From assembly GCF_021532655.1 (NCBI RefSeq), contig NZ_JAKGAS010000002.1, positions 1-64,000 of the forward strand: 64,000 nt of DNA, read 5' to 3'. Under the pieces are notes generated by a model that was not told where the DNA came from, made no database searches, and saw nothing but the letters and a program-made list of their open reading frames with translations. Each line of letters opens with the position of its first letter. Positions within the stretch are counted from its first letter, which is position 1. A program made the position numbers and the translations under genes. Source of the stretch: Paraglaciecola algarum (lineage in GTDB: Bacteria; Pseudomonadota; Gammaproteobacteria; Enterobacterales; Alteromonadaceae). This document shows positions 9,779 through 19,727 of this stretch, in pieces.

Positions 9779-10064
9779 AATTATCTACTTATTACTTTAT
9801 AGCCGAATATATTACCATCATCTCTACTTAAATTTAATTTTTTGGCTAATTTATTGTTGCATTCTTTAAATCAAAAAAGTGCTAATTAAAAAATAATAGG
9901 GTTCGTTTATAGCACTGCTTTGTTCATACAAAGTAAAAACCTTATCATTTGTTATGATCAACCTAGGAACTAACAAGATCAGAAAAAAAAATAAACAACC
10001 GTTTCGCTTTTGATGTCTAACTAATCCATGTAATTAACAATAAAACCATACTAATACCTTGGCT

Positions 10065-11126
10065 CTATTGCACTTTTTTGTACTGGCTAGGGGTTAAACC
10101 TACAACTCGCTTAAACTCTTTATTAAAATTAGACTTGCTACTAAAGCCTGAGTTACTGCTCACCTCAATAACACTCAATTCTGGCTGTTCGTTCATGATG
10201 CGCTTGGCCTCTGCAACTCTACGGTCATTCAAAAATTGAGAAAAACTTTTTCCATAACAATAATTAATTGCATTAGATAATTGCCGTGCAGGCACCTGTA
10301 GTTTTTTAGCCGCTTCTGTCAAAGTAATACCAAAATCACGCTGATAGATGTTCTGGGCTTCAACTAAAACTTTCCAGCGTTCAAACAACGATGTTAGTTC
10401 GATATGGTCTGCTTTTATCTGTGTGTTTTTTTCTACTGTTTTTTCGCCAAACTCGTACATCCACTCCATTAATACAGTGCGACGTAAAGCCGCGCTTATG
10501 GTAATGACGCTAATTAATAATATAAAGGAAATACCCAATGGAAATGAAACCGTTTGGGTAAGTGGTGTGCCGTTTGAAATCTCAATGTAAATGCCTATTT
10601 CGACCAAAATATTTATTAACATGACACCCGCTAGAATAAACAACCACAGGGTTGCTGTAGACGCGTAAGTACCTAAGTGACTCAAGTTTTTCGAACCGCC
10701 CCATAAAACAATCACTATCAAACAAAAATAAACGCAATAACTAGCCAGTATTGCCATATCGACCCATTTACTAAGTGGGCTCTCACTCACTATTGATAAC
10801 GCCACCAGCAAAGCGGGTATGACATGCAACCAATCCCTTGTCAGCAGGGCCTGCTCTTTTGCTCGCCGGATACTTTGATAATAAAGATACAACATAGGGC
10901 CCAGCAACATGGTAATGGATGGCCTAAGGAAAAGTAGTGGAAATTGAACCTTGTGTAACTGAATAATAAACAGAGCACTTAGGGTGGCGTACATTAAATA
11001 ATTAATACCAAGTAAACTAGAAGGTAATCTGCGCTTCGCTTGCACAGTAAAAAAGTGTACCGCGAGTAACAGATACAAGATCAAATTGAGAAGTTGAATA
11101 TTGCTAAGCATTGCAGTCATAACCAA
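10065..11126 (-). CDS. Membrane-anchored AraC family transcriptional regulator
   Basis: The 353-residue protein has an N-terminal half of about seven hydrophobic segments (residues about 5-215) and a C-terminal AraC/XylS double helix-turn-helix (about 250-353). The signature 'NSGFSSKSNFNKEFKRVVGLTPSQYKK' region is intact. Such 7TM-AraC proteins sense a signal at the membrane. It is divergent from the amidohydrolase gene with 145 bases between, so it probably controls that gene and itself. Several ATG codons near the N-terminus (residues 1, 3, 6) leave the exact start open. Confidence 0.85.
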   Translation of the reverse strand: MVMTAMLSNIQLLNLILYLLLAVHFFTVQAKRRLPSSLLGINYLMYATLSALFIIQLHKVQFPLLFLRPSITMLLGPMLYLYYQSIRRAKEQALLTRDWLHVIPALLVALSIVSESPLSKWVDMAILASYCVYFCLIVIVLWGGSKNLSHLGTYASTATLWLFILAGVMLINILVEIGIYIEISNGTPLTQTVSFPLGISFILLISVITISAALRRTVLMEWMYEFGEKTVEKNTQIKADHIELTSLFERWKVLVEAQNIYQRDFGITLTEAAKKLQVPARQLSNAINYCYGKSFSQFLNDRRVAEAKRIMNEQPELSVIEVSSNSGFSSKSNFNKEFKRVVGLTPSQYKKVQ

Positions 11127-11162
11127 GAATGATAACCAACTTAATCTGAACTAAACATCTCA

Positions 11163-11177
11163 ATTTTCATTGAAAAT
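11163..11177. promoter_or_regulatory. Palindrome between divergent araC-type and amidohydrolase genes
   Basis: ATTTTCATTGAAAAT is a 7+1+7 inverted repeat in the 145-base divergent intergenic region, a reasonable place for a regulator site. It is AT-rich and could be chance. Confidence 0.3.
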
Positions 11178-11271
11178 GCAATAAAACAGTCCTCGATCGC
11201 GTTTTAGGTCGTTAATAAGCTTATTTCGGTCAAATATGAGCCTTCAAAACTTACTTTAACTGGAACGCTCG

Positions 11272-12822
11272 ATGACTAATAAATCTTTTTATAACCCAGC
11301 ATTACACTACCACGTAAAAATTTTTCTCATGGTTAGTGCCTATATATTAATAGTGCTAACAAACATGTTAACCAATACAGTGCATGCCAACCAAGCTGAT
11401 AACAACAGTCTGCTTATTCGTAATGCTCGCATCGTTTCTGGCGATAACCCAACAGCAAGTGCCACCCGCGATGTGCTTATACAAGGAAATACCATCATAG
11501 CCGTGGGCGAAAATCTACAACATCAAGGCAAAGTCATCGATGCCACAAGCAAATACCTAATACCAGGCCTGATTGACACTCATGTTCATTTAGGTGGAAT
11601 ACCGGGCTACAAAGATGATGGCTCAATGAACAAGGAATTGGTCGAAAATACTTTGCAACAAATTCCTCGAAACTACTTATATTTTGGTTTCACCACACTT
11701 TTAGATCTCACTGGGAGCGCAGAGTTTATTGACCAATGGAATAGCAATGAACTTGCCCCACAAGCACTGCGTTGCGCACCGGTTACCATTCCTAACGGTT
11801 ACCCTATGGCTTGGTTAGATAAACATGAACAATTTCTAGTACCCCATGCTAAATATATGCTTTTTGATTCATCGCAAAAGCAGTTATATCCAACTAACTT
11901 TAACGCTGTGCAACACAGTCCTAAAGCTATAGCTAACCGAGTCAAAACCGACGGAGCTACATGCATTAAAGTATTCTATGAAACAGGTTTTGGCCCAAAG
12001 AAAGGCTTGCCAGTGCCCGCAGTAGAACTAGTTCAATCATTGGTAAAATACGCTCATGAGTTGGGTTTACCTGTCTACCTGCATGGCAATTCGCAAGTCT
12101 CTTATGAATTTGCGCTGGCCACAGGTGTAGACACAGTTGTTCACGGTATGTGGCATTGGGGCTCATTTCAAAATGCCAGCCAAGATAAACTCAAGATATT
12201 TGCCAAAAAATTTAGTAACAAAGATATTGCTATACAGCCAACCATTCAGGTAATACACGGTGAGCAAGAACTGTTTAACAACGCATACTTTGACGATGAG
12301 CGGGTAATTAACACTATGCCTGCCGATTTAATTAAGTGGTTTAAAAGCGAGCAAGGACAATGGATGACAGAAATTATGGCCGCGCAGTTTTTGTTCTCCA
12401 GTAAAAACAAAAAGGAACTTTATAGTAAAGTGAAAACAACTTACAAAACCCCGATTGAACAAGTCAATCTTATGAGCCACTTACTTGCTGAAAATGGCAC
12501 CACATTGCTGTTTGGTAGCGATACGCCGAGTGGGCCTTTTTATACTCAGTTCCCTGGCATCAATGGCCGATTTGAAATGGATCGCTGGTTAGATGCAGGC
12601 TTGTCACTGCATCAGCTTTTTGCGGGATTAACCATCAATAACGCTAAAAACTTAGGCATGCAAAATACCATTGGCCAAATCAAACAAGGATTTCGTGCAA
12701 ACTTACTATTGTTAGATCTCAATCCACTTAAAACGATTAATGCTTACGATTCTATTAATTGGATTATTATGAATGGCAAATTTATTGAAAGACAATCTTT
12801 GGCAGTTAGCCACGCTGAGTAG
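11272..12822 (+). CDS. Exported metal-dependent amidohydrolase family protein
   Basis: The 516-residue protein has a hydrophobic N-terminal segment (about 15-38) ending in VHA-NQ, read as a signal peptide. The amidohydrolase fold follows: a beta-sandwich start ('LLIRNARIVSGD'), then the metal motif DTHVH (H104, H106), a conserved Lys region (ATCIKVFYE), histidines in LHGNS and VVHGMWHWG, and the catalytic Asp region FGSDTPSGP. It is similar to imidazolonepropionase/prolidase-like extracellular amidohydrolases. Its substrate (a cyclic amide, peptide or lactone) cannot be told. It is divergent from the AraC gene and faces the sulfatase gene. It may or may not belong to the same pathway as the cytochrome genes. 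Confidence 0.83.
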   Translation: MTNKSFYNPALHYHVKIFLMVSAYILIVLTNMLTNTVHANQADNNSLLIRNARIVSGDNPTASATRDVLIQGNTIIAVGENLQHQGKVIDATSKYLIPGLIDTHVHLGGIPGYKDDGSMNKELVENTLQQIPRNYLYFGFTTLLDLTGSAEFIDQWNSNELAPQALRCAPVTIPNGYPMAWLDKHEQFLVPHAKYMLFDSSQKQLYPTNFNAVQHSPKAIANRVKTDGATCIKVFYETGFGPKKGLPVPAVELVQSLVKYAHELGLPVYLHGNSQVSYEFALATGVDTVVHGMWHWGSFQNASQDKLKIFAKKFSNKDIAIQPTIQVIHGEQELFNNAYFDDERVINTMPADLIKWFKSEQGQWMTEIMAAQFLFSSKNKKELYSKVKTTYKTPIEQVNLMSHLLAENGTTLLFGSDTPSGPFYTQFPGINGRFEMDRWLDAGLSLHQLFAGLTINNAKNLGMQNTIGQIKQGFRANLLLLDLNPLKTINAYDSINWIIMNGKFIERQSLAVSHAE

Positions 12823-13053
12823 ACTAACCGACAAAGTGCAAAGCTATTTCATCATTAGGAAAAAACAAAGGTAGTAGCCAAACGAAACATCTTCAATTTG
12901 TTTGGTATCTTAAAAATTAACCAACTATAGATTCAACTGATTAGCTCAATGTGCAAAAAATATGGTAATCATGAAAATATATATAAAAACCAATACTAAG
13001 GCTCCGATAATATATGAATTAAGAGCCCTTGATCGCCAGCAATATTTATAAGC

Positions 13054-14508
13054 CTAGTATTTATCATTCTTCAACATGCGAGCTTTTAGCACTGGCAACA
13101 TTTGATTCACAATATCTGGGTGCAGAGCAGCTACGTTATTCGTTTCCTTTTCAGCACTGTTGTGGTCATAAAGTGCAACATCTTTACCGTTAAATAAGGT
13201 TAATCTATAACCTTGCATTCGTAAGGTATGATCTTTGCCTCGGTAAGAATAGGCGTATTGCCCTTTCGCTTTGGGATTGGCCACTTGATCAATGATCGAA
13301 CGCCCGTGAATGTTTTGTGGATCTGGCAGACCAACCAATTTCGTTAAGGTTGGAAAGATACTAGCGGATTCGACTACTGCGGTTGTGCTCACACCACGCA
13401 TAGGCATATTTGGATAAGAAATCAATAATGGTGAACGTAAACCTTCTTCATATAAATTATGTTTACCCCAAATGGCGTGTTCACCTAAGTTCCAACCGTG
13501 GTCTCCCCATAGCACCACTATGGTATTTTTATCTGCCCCAGACTCTTTCAGTTGTTTGAGTATTTTTCCTACTTGAGCATCGGCATAACTCACACTTGCA
13601 GCGTAATGGCGGCGAACTTGTTCGGCGAAAGTGTGGTCTGTAATTGGATTTTTACCCCAGCGATTATACTTCATAAATTCGCCAGACCCATGCCAAGTGG
13701 ATAATCCCAGAGGTTTATTGGGATAAGGGATTTCAGGAAATTCAACGCCTTCGTACAAATCTAAATATTTTTTCGGTGCACCAAAAGGTAAGTGAGGTTT
13801 GATAATGCCTACCGCCAAAAAGAATGGAGTGTGTTTATCTTGACTCAAGAGTTTTAGTTGTTTGATTGCTTCGTCAGTAATCAAACCATCAGGATAAATA
13901 CTATCACCGCCCTCTGCCGACTGAAACAAGTCCATGTCTTTTGCGTTGTTACGCACTTCACCATGAGCTAAACCGTGCATCATACCTTTAGGAGTTTGCC
14001 ATTCACCAACTGGCATTAAATGCTTGGTCCATGCATTAGGCATTTCTAATTTCGTATCATCAGCCCAACCTTCGCCACCTCGACCACCGGGAAGGTGAGA
14101 TACCTTCCCTACCGACACAGTGGTATAACCATGCTGCTTAAACCACTCCGGCATACTCGGTGAAACCCCTTTTAGGCCATTTTTAATCGCCTTTCCCCGT
14201 AATTGCAACGCACTGTTATTACTAGGCCCATAACGACCTGTTAATAATGAATACCTTGACGGCCCACAGCTAGGAGAGTTTACATATTGATTTAAGAATA
14301 CTCTGCTATTGGCTGCTAGTTCATCAATATTTGGTGAATGAATATGCTTCGCTCCAAATGATTTCAACTCAGGACGAAGATCATCAATAAACAAAAATAG
14401 TATATTTTTTTCTTGGCTAGGCTGCTTTATTGTAATCTGAGAAACATTATTTGACGTACAACTTGATAAAAACCAAATAAAAATAAAACTGACTTTCACT
14501 TTTTTCAT
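13054..14508 (-). CDS. Type I sulfatase lipoprotein (iduronate-2-sulfatase-like)
   Basis: The 484-residue protein has a lipoprotein signal with lipobox LSSC (Cys17). The type I sulfatase core is complete: metal ligands D42 and D43, the formylglycine motif CGPSR (81-85) followed by YSLLTGR, and the C-terminal metal/active-site stretch [10 protein letters not shown]...KHN. The pattern is closest to the iduronate-2-sulfatase branch (S1_7-like). Cys81 must be oxidised to formylglycine by a maturase that is not in this window. It is divergent from the dehydrogenase operon across 212 bases. It probably removes sulfate esters from a glycan or sugar outside the cytoplasm. Confidence 0.9.
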   Translation of the reverse strand: MKKVKVSFIFIWFLSSCTSNNVSQITIKQPSQEKNILFLFIDDLRPELKSFGAKHIHSPNIDELAANSRVFLNQYVNSPSCGPSRYSLLTGRYGPSNNSALQLRGKAIKNGLKGVSPSMPEWFKQHGYTTVSVGKVSHLPGGRGGEGWADDTKLEMPNAWTKHLMPVGEWQTPKGMMHGLAHGEVRNNAKDMDLFQSAEGGDSIYPDGLITDEAIKQLKLLSQDKHTPFFLAVGIIKPHLPFGAPKKYLDLYEGVEFPEIPYPNKPLGLSTWHGSGEFMKYNRWGKNPITDHTFAEQVRRHYAASVSYADAQVGKILKQLKESGADKNTIVVLWGDHGWNLGEHAIWGKHNLYEEGLRSPLLISYPNMPMRGVSTTAVVESASIFPTLTKLVGLPDPQNIHGRSIIDQVANPKAKGQYAYSYRGKDHTLRMQGYRLTLFNGKDVALYDHNSAEKETNNVAALHPDIVNQMLPVLKARMLKNDKY

Positions 14509-14650
14509 AGCAATTACTCGCGAGGTGTAAAGAGGAATCTATCAGACCAAAATATCAAACACAACAAACAGTGTTACATAAAAGGAGTTTTCAGATATGT
14601 CAGAATAACAAAACCTAACTAATTTATAACATTCTAACTAAATTAATTGC

Positions 14651-14698
14651 TTGAATCTCAATGTGACTATTTTATACTAACCCAATTGGTCAGTCCAA
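14651..14698 (+). promoter_or_regulatory. Probable promoter with GntR-type operator for the dehydrogenase operon
   Basis: TTGAAT (14651-14656), a 16-base spacer and TATACT (14673-14678) form a good sigma-70 promoter. At 14686-14698 the inverted repeat TTGGTCAGTCCAA covers the expected transcription start. It shares ATTGGT and the CCAA half with the palindrome at 9287-9305 and resembles operators of FCD-type GntR repressors. Repression by the regulator at 8440-9156 is inferred. Confidence 0.5.
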
Positions 14699-14720
14699 AG
14701 TAAAACTGAGTTATTACAAT

Positions 14721-17135
14721 ATGAAACCTTTATTTAAATTTTCTTCTGCAAAGCTAAAAACGACTGTTATAGCGTCAATATTATCACCTATATTATTACA
14801 GGCTTGCTCACTCAAAAGTCCGTCTGAGGTTTCTATGAAGCCAAATATTGAACTGCCAGCAACAGCCCCCCAAAAGTCTAATCCGGGTGACAGAGAAGGC
14901 CACGTCATGACAAAAGTGGTGCCTGAAAATATTATTCCACCAGCACCCATTTTAAACCTAGAACAAGCCATGAACTCGTTTGTAGTGCATCCTGATTTTG
15001 CGGTAGAAATAATTGCAGACAGCCCACTAGTGTTTGATCCAGTTTTTGCCATTTATGACGCAGCAGGACGTGTGTGGGTATTAGAAATGACCACCTACAT
15101 GCAAGATACACTCGCCTCTGGTGAAATGGAACATGACAGCCAAATTGTGATGTTAACCGACACAGATCAAGACGGCACTATGGATACACGCCAAGTAATA
15201 TTGCCCAACTTAATCTTACCCAGAGCACTAGCTTTTATAGATAAAGGTATCATCTGGGCAGACAATGTGAGCTTATATTTCTCTGAACTATCAGATAAAA
15301 ACGGCAATGTGAGTGTTATTAAAACTGAGGTTGTAGATAAAGATTACGCTAAAGGAGGTAACGTCGAACATAAACCAAACGGTCTGTTATTTAGTTTAGA
15401 TAATTGGTACTACAACGCTAAATCAAATAAGCGCTATCGTCCTTATCCTTTAAACGCATCGCTTCCAGCGGGTACGAAAGAAATTTACCGCAATCAATAT
15501 TGGAAAATGGCTATTGGCCCCACAGAATTTAGAGGGCAATGGGGTATTAGCCAAGATGATTATGGCCGCCATTACTTTTTACATAACTCAGACCCAATAC
15601 AAACTACGTCTTTTTTACCCAATGTAGCTATTAGAAATAACAAACAAGAATTTCCGAAGAGTCTGCTAGCTCAAAACATTGGCAACAATGATGTTTATCC
15701 AGTTCGTGTAACTCCTGGAATAAACCGCGGGTACATGGAAGGTATGTATGACAAAGATTATAAATTAAAGAAAAACACAGCCGCTGGTGGGCCGGTAATT
15801 TACCGAGGTAATCAATACCCAGAACAATATAGTAATATTAGTTTAGTCACCGAACCCGCTGGAAATTTAGTTCGCGCCAATAAATTTATTGAGCAAGATG
15901 GGATTGTTTCTGGCCAAAATTTATTTTCACAGCAAGAAATACTGGCTTCAACAGACGAAAGATTTCGCCCTGTAAGCACTAACAATACGCCTGATGGCAC
16001 AACCATGATAGTGGATTTTTATCATGGGGTTTTGCAACATAGAACCTTCTTAACTACTTATTTATCTGATCAGATAAAGTCTCGTGATTTAGAACGAAGT
16101 AAACATATTGGGCGTCTTTACAGGTTAAAACACAAAACCTCTGCCATGCCTAAAGTGGAGTTTTTAGATAACTTGTCGGCAGCACAACTTCTGCCTTATT
16201 TAAGCCACGACAATGGTTGGCATCGAGATATGGCGCAGCAATTGTTGGTAATGAAGCAAGATAAGTCTGTGGTTAATGCATTACAAACTATAGCAACATC
16301 TAGTGCTAATCATTTAGCGCAAATAAAGGCCTTATGGGCATTGGAAGGTTTAGACAGTAATTCTTTTGAAATCCTCAAACAGGCTGCCAATACAAATAAT
16401 ACAAAAGTAAAACGTAGTGTTTATAGACTCATAGAGTTACTACCAACCTCTACTGCGATTAAAAATTGGTTAGTTGAAGAAAGTAAGAACGCCAATCAAG
16501 AAGCCGCTAATGTATTAGCCTTGGCTGCGGGGACACATAGAGCCTGGCAAGCAACGGCGACTATTATTAATCAATTTGGTACAAGTCCTTTTGTATTAGC
16601 TAGCTTGGCAAATAACGAAGTAGAGTTTTTAACTGCCAGCAAAACAAGCATACCAGAACAAGCTGGTAGTGAAATTGAAGCGCTTAGTAAGGTTGTTAAA
16701 CAAACCTCATCAAAACTATCAGGTGCTGTCGCCAAAAGCGCGGAACGAGGTAAAAACTTATTTAATGGAGAAGCGGGCTGTTTCGGCTGCCATGGAGCCG
16801 ATGGTGAAGGCAACCCAGCCATTCCCCCGCTAAACAAAAGTGAGTGGGTTACGGGTGATGCCAAAAAGTTAACCGGTATTTTATTACACGGTTACAGCGG
16901 GCCAATTAAAGTTCGAGGCAAGACTTATGATAACGGCATGGTGATGCCTGGATTAGCAGCCAACCCACACTTTAAAGACCAAGATATTGCTGATATCGCC
17001 ACCTATATTCGTAATACTTGGGATAACAAAGCTAAGGCAGTCGACAAAGCAACGGTTCAAAGTGTGCGCTACCATACAAAAGAGCAATCTATCCCCTATA
17101 CCGCCGAAACAATAAAAAATATCAAAGGACACTGA
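14721..17135 (+). CDS. PVC-type heme-binding dehydrogenase lipoprotein with C-terminal cytochrome c
   Basis: The 804-residue protein has a lipobox ILLQAC (Cys29). An N-terminal beta-propeller of the membrane-bound dehydrogenase type follows (about 80-470; 'VFDPVFAIYDAAGRVWVLEM'), then a helical HEAT-like region (about 480-660). A cytochrome c domain completes it, with CFGCH at 687-691 and a probable Met axial ligand near 'NGMVMPGL'. This is the planctomycete PVC-type dehydrogenase architecture, which resembles pyrroloquinoline-quinone sugar dehydrogenases joined to cytochrome c. It should oxidise a substrate outside the cytoplasm and pass electrons to the respiratory chain. It leads an operon with two Gfo/Idh/MocA genes and a transporter. 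Confidence 0.83.
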   Translation: MKPLFKFSSAKLKTTVIASILSPILLQACSLKSPSEVSMKPNIELPATAPQKSNPGDREGHVMTKVVPENIIPPAPILNLEQAMNSFVVHPDFAVEIIADSPLVFDPVFAIYDAAGRVWVLEMTTYMQDTLASGEMEHDSQIVMLTDTDQDGTMDTRQVILPNLILPRALAFIDKGIIWADNVSLYFSELSDKNGNVSVIKTEVVDKDYAKGGNVEHKPNGLLFSLDNWYYNAKSNKRYRPYPLNASLPAGTKEIYRNQYWKMAIGPTEFRGQWGISQDDYGRHYFLHNSDPIQTTSFLPNVAIRNNKQEFPKSLLAQNIGNNDVYPVRVTPGINRGYMEGMYDKDYKLKKNTAAGGPVIYRGNQYPEQYSNISLVTEPAGNLVRANKFIEQDGIVSGQNLFSQQEILASTDERFRPVSTNNTPDGTTMIVDFYHGVLQHRTFLTTYLSDQIKSRDLERSKHIGRLYRLKHKTSAMPKVEFLDNLSAAQLLPYLSHDNGWHRDMAQQLLVMKQDKSVVNALQTIATSSANHLAQIKALWALEGLDSNSFEILKQAANTNNTKVKRSVYRLIELLPTSTAIKNWLVEESKNANQEAANVLALAAGTHRAWQATATIINQFGTSPFVLASLANNEVEFLTASKTSIPEQAGSEIEALSKVVKQTSSKLSGAVAKSAERGKNLFNGEAGCFGCHGADGEGNPAIPPLNKSEWVTGDAKKLTGILLHGYSGPIKVRGKTYDNGMVMPGLAANPHFKDQDIADIATYIRNTWDNKAKAVDKATVQSVRYHTKEQSIPYTAETIKNIKGH

Positions 17136-17142
17136 GACTACT

Positions 17143-18306
17143 ATGAGTCAACAAACTATCAAACTTGGTGTAATTGGTTTAGGTAATATTGCCCAACAGC
17201 ATATTAATAATGTTACTTCTGGCGCAGTTGAAAATTGCCAAATTACCGCTTTGTGTGCTCGCACTGACACCGGATTAGCCAAAGAACTTAATGCTCAACA
17301 CTTTACTGATTACCGAACATTAATTGATTCAGGCAGTGTTGATACAGTACTCATTGCCACGCCTACCCTGTCTCATTTTGCTATTGCTAAATATGCCTTA
17401 GAAAAAGGCTTACATGTGATGCTTGAAAAACCTATTGGTTTGTCGAGCTGGGAAGGTGAGGAGCTGTTAAAAATTAAACCAGAAAACGTTCAGTTTGCCT
17501 TGATGTTAAACCAGCGTACTGATCCTACCTTCGAAAAAATGAAACAAGTAGTTGATAGCGGAGTATTAGGTGAGATTAAAAGAACCCATTGGACTATGAC
17601 CAACTGGTTTCGCCCTGACATTTATTTTCAAGTCAGTGATTGGCGCGCCACTTGGAAAGGCGAAGGCGGCGGTTTGTTAGTTAATCAATGCATTCACAAT
17701 TTAGATATTTTTCAGTGGATATGTGGTGTGCCTAATCAGATCACTGCTTTTTGTGAATTTGGCAAATATCACAATATTGAAGTAGAAGACGAAGTGACTG
17801 CTTACTTACGCTACAACAATAAAGCTACAGGGGTATTTATAGGCTCCACAGGTGAAGCTCCTGGAGTCAATCGCTTTGATATTATTGGTGATAAGGGCAG
17901 TATCCATTTTACTGTTGTTGACGGGAATGGCCAATTAACTCAAAAATTGAATGATCAAAGCACAGCCGACTTCTGCGCAAATACAGATGAAATGTTTGGC
18001 ATGCCCAAAGTGACCGATTCAGATATCAGCACTGACGAAAAGGTTAATCAACATGCCATTATTATGAACAACTTTATACAAGCTATTCATGGTGGAACTA
18101 AATTAATCGCACCAGCTGAAGACGGGTTAGCGTCGTTAGATATTGCAAACGCTATGTTGCAATCTACTTGGAATAAGCAAACAGTATCGTTACCTCTAGA
18201 TAGGCTTCACTATCAAACCTTGTTAAACGAAAAAGCTTCCAATTCAGAGTTACGGGTCAAATCGAAAGTAGAAGCTAAAGTCGATATGAACGCTTCGTAT
18301 CGTTAA
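17143..18306 (+). CDS. Gfo/Idh/MocA family NAD(P)-dependent oxidoreductase
   Basis: The 387-residue protein has a Rossmann start (GVIGLGNIAQQH, 9-20) and the EKP motif (95-97) with the catalytic Lys96. A QCIHNLDIFQW stretch carries the usual second active-site His. It is cytoplasmic and acts on a sugar, inositol or sugar-acid hydroxyl or keto group. It begins 7 bases after the dehydrogenase gene, so it is in the same operon. The last 20 or so residues are lysine-rich and lie beyond the usual fold. The substrate is unknown. Confidence 0.88.
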   Translation: MSQQTIKLGVIGLGNIAQQHINNVTSGAVENCQITALCARTDTGLAKELNAQHFTDYRTLIDSGSVDTVLIATPTLSHFAIAKYALEKGLHVMLEKPIGLSSWEGEELLKIKPENVQFALMLNQRTDPTFEKMKQVVDSGVLGEIKRTHWTMTNWFRPDIYFQVSDWRATWKGEGGGLLVNQCIHNLDIFQWICGVPNQITAFCEFGKYHNIEVEDEVTAYLRYNNKATGVFIGSTGEAPGVNRFDIIGDKGSIHFTVVDGNGQLTQKLNDQSTADFCANTDEMFGMPKVTDSDISTDEKVNQHAIIMNNFIQAIHGGTKLIAPAEDGLASLDIANAMLQSTWNKQTVSLPLDRLHYQTLLNEKASNSELRVKSKVEAKVDMNASYR

Positions 18307-18347
18307 AACAGCACATTCACTAATCATAAAAATAAAGAGTATTAAAT

Positions 18348-19727
18348 ATGAGTAACAGCAGCGAAATAGCGACTCTCCAAGCTTTATCCGCAAAACCTTG
18401 GTATGCACGTGTGCCAACCTACCTAAAGTTGAGTGGCCCAGGTTGGTTACAAGGCGCCATGACATTAGGTGGCGGTAGTGCTGTTACCTCATTAACCATA
18501 GGCGCTCTTTTTGGTTACGAACTTTTGTGGGTGCAACCTGTTGCTATGATCATTGGTTGTATCATGCTGTTTGCTTTGTCACACCAAACTTTACATACCC
18601 AAGACAAACCTTTTGAAGCCATGAAAAAACACGTCAACGCGCCTATTGCTTGGGGTTGGGCAATTGCGGCTTTTGCGTCGAGTATCATCTGGGGTTTTGC
18701 CCACTACCCTTTAAGCGCGGCTATGCTGGAAGAGATTATCGTGGTAGGCACTGGTTTTTCAGTTGATAAAGATTCAGGCACAGCGCGAGATATGTACCTA
18801 TTAGTATTAGCCATTATCATTTGGGCAGGTGTGGCGTTTACTGCATGGAAATACGGAGATCACGACAATGAAGGTGGCAAGAACAATGCAGTTAAATATT
18901 TCGAAAATGGCATAAAAATACTCAGCGGCTTAATCATTATAGCTTTTGCTTGGGTTGTGATTAGCGCCTCATTAAATGGCAAAGTTGATTGGGCGGCAGT
19001 AGCAGCGGGTTATATCCCAACCTCATTTCCATCAGACGCTCAAGGTGTCACTATTGTTATGGCCGCCTTAGGAAGTGCAGTAGGCATCAATATGACCTTT
19101 ATCTACGGTTACACCTTACTACATAAAAAATGGACTAAAGATCATGCTGAATTATCGCGTTACGATATTGGCCTAGGTTTAGTCCTTCCTTATTTTTTAG
19201 TGACAAGTTTAATTTCAATTGCCGCCGCCGGAGCTTTTTTTGGCTCAGACTTAGACATTCAAGGCAAGTTAAGTCCTACCCAAGCTGGCACTATGTTTAT
19301 GTCAGCGGGACTTGACGAAGTCACTAGTCGCCTAATTTTTGCTTTTGGTATTTTAGGCATGGCTATAGGCTCTTTGGTTATGCATATGTTGTGTTGTGGT
19401 TCTGCGGCAGCCGCAATGTTTGGCTGGGAAGAGAACAGCTTTAAATACAAACTCGCTTTATTAGCTCCTACTCCAGCAATTTTGGGCGTGTTTGTATGGT
19501 CAACCATGGGTGCTTATGTGGTAGTGCCTACTGCCGCAATTTGTGGTTTCTTACTACCGATTGCTTACATAGGCTGGGCGCTACTTAATAATAGAAAAGA
19601 TTATTTAGGCGAGGCCATGCCTACAGGCACCAAACGCCTGTTTATCAATATTGCCATGGCTTTATGTATTGTGACTGTGCTTGCCAGCGTGGTTTATTCA
19701 ACTTTAGTTAAAATGGGTTATATCTAA
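18348..19727 (+). CDS. Nramp-like APC-superfamily transporter lacking the metal-binding motifs
   Basis: The 459-residue protein has about 11 transmembrane segments and an Nramp/APC-type layout. The first helix reads 'GPGWLQGAMTLGGGS', where true Nramp metal transporters have DPGN. The sixth helix reads 'GSAVGINMTFIYGYTL' without the MPH motif. The residues that bind Mn2+ or Fe2+ are thus missing, so I expect another substrate, possibly the compound processed by the flanking oxidoreductases. The next gene starts on its stop codon (TAATG, one-base overlap), a sign of tight coupling. Confidence 0.8.
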   Translation: MSNSSEIATLQALSAKPWYARVPTYLKLSGPGWLQGAMTLGGGSAVTSLTIGALFGYELLWVQPVAMIIGCIMLFALSHQTLHTQDKPFEAMKKHVNAPIAWGWAIAAFASSIIWGFAHYPLSAAMLEEIIVVGTGFSVDKDSGTARDMYLLVLAIIIWAGVAFTAWKYGDHDNEGGKNNAVKYFENGIKILSGLIIIAFAWVVISASLNGKVDWAAVAAGYIPTSFPSDAQGVTIVMAALGSAVGINMTFIYGYTLLHKKWTKDHAELSRYDIGLGLVLPYFLVTSLISIAAAGAFFGSDLDIQGKLSPTQAGTMFMSAGLDEVTSRLIFAFGILGMAIGSLVMHMLCCGSAAAAMFGWEENSFKYKLALLAPTPAILGVFVWSTMGAYVVVPTAAICGFLLPIAYIGWALLNNRKDYLGEAMPTGTKRLFINIAMALCIVTVLASVVYSTLVKMGYI

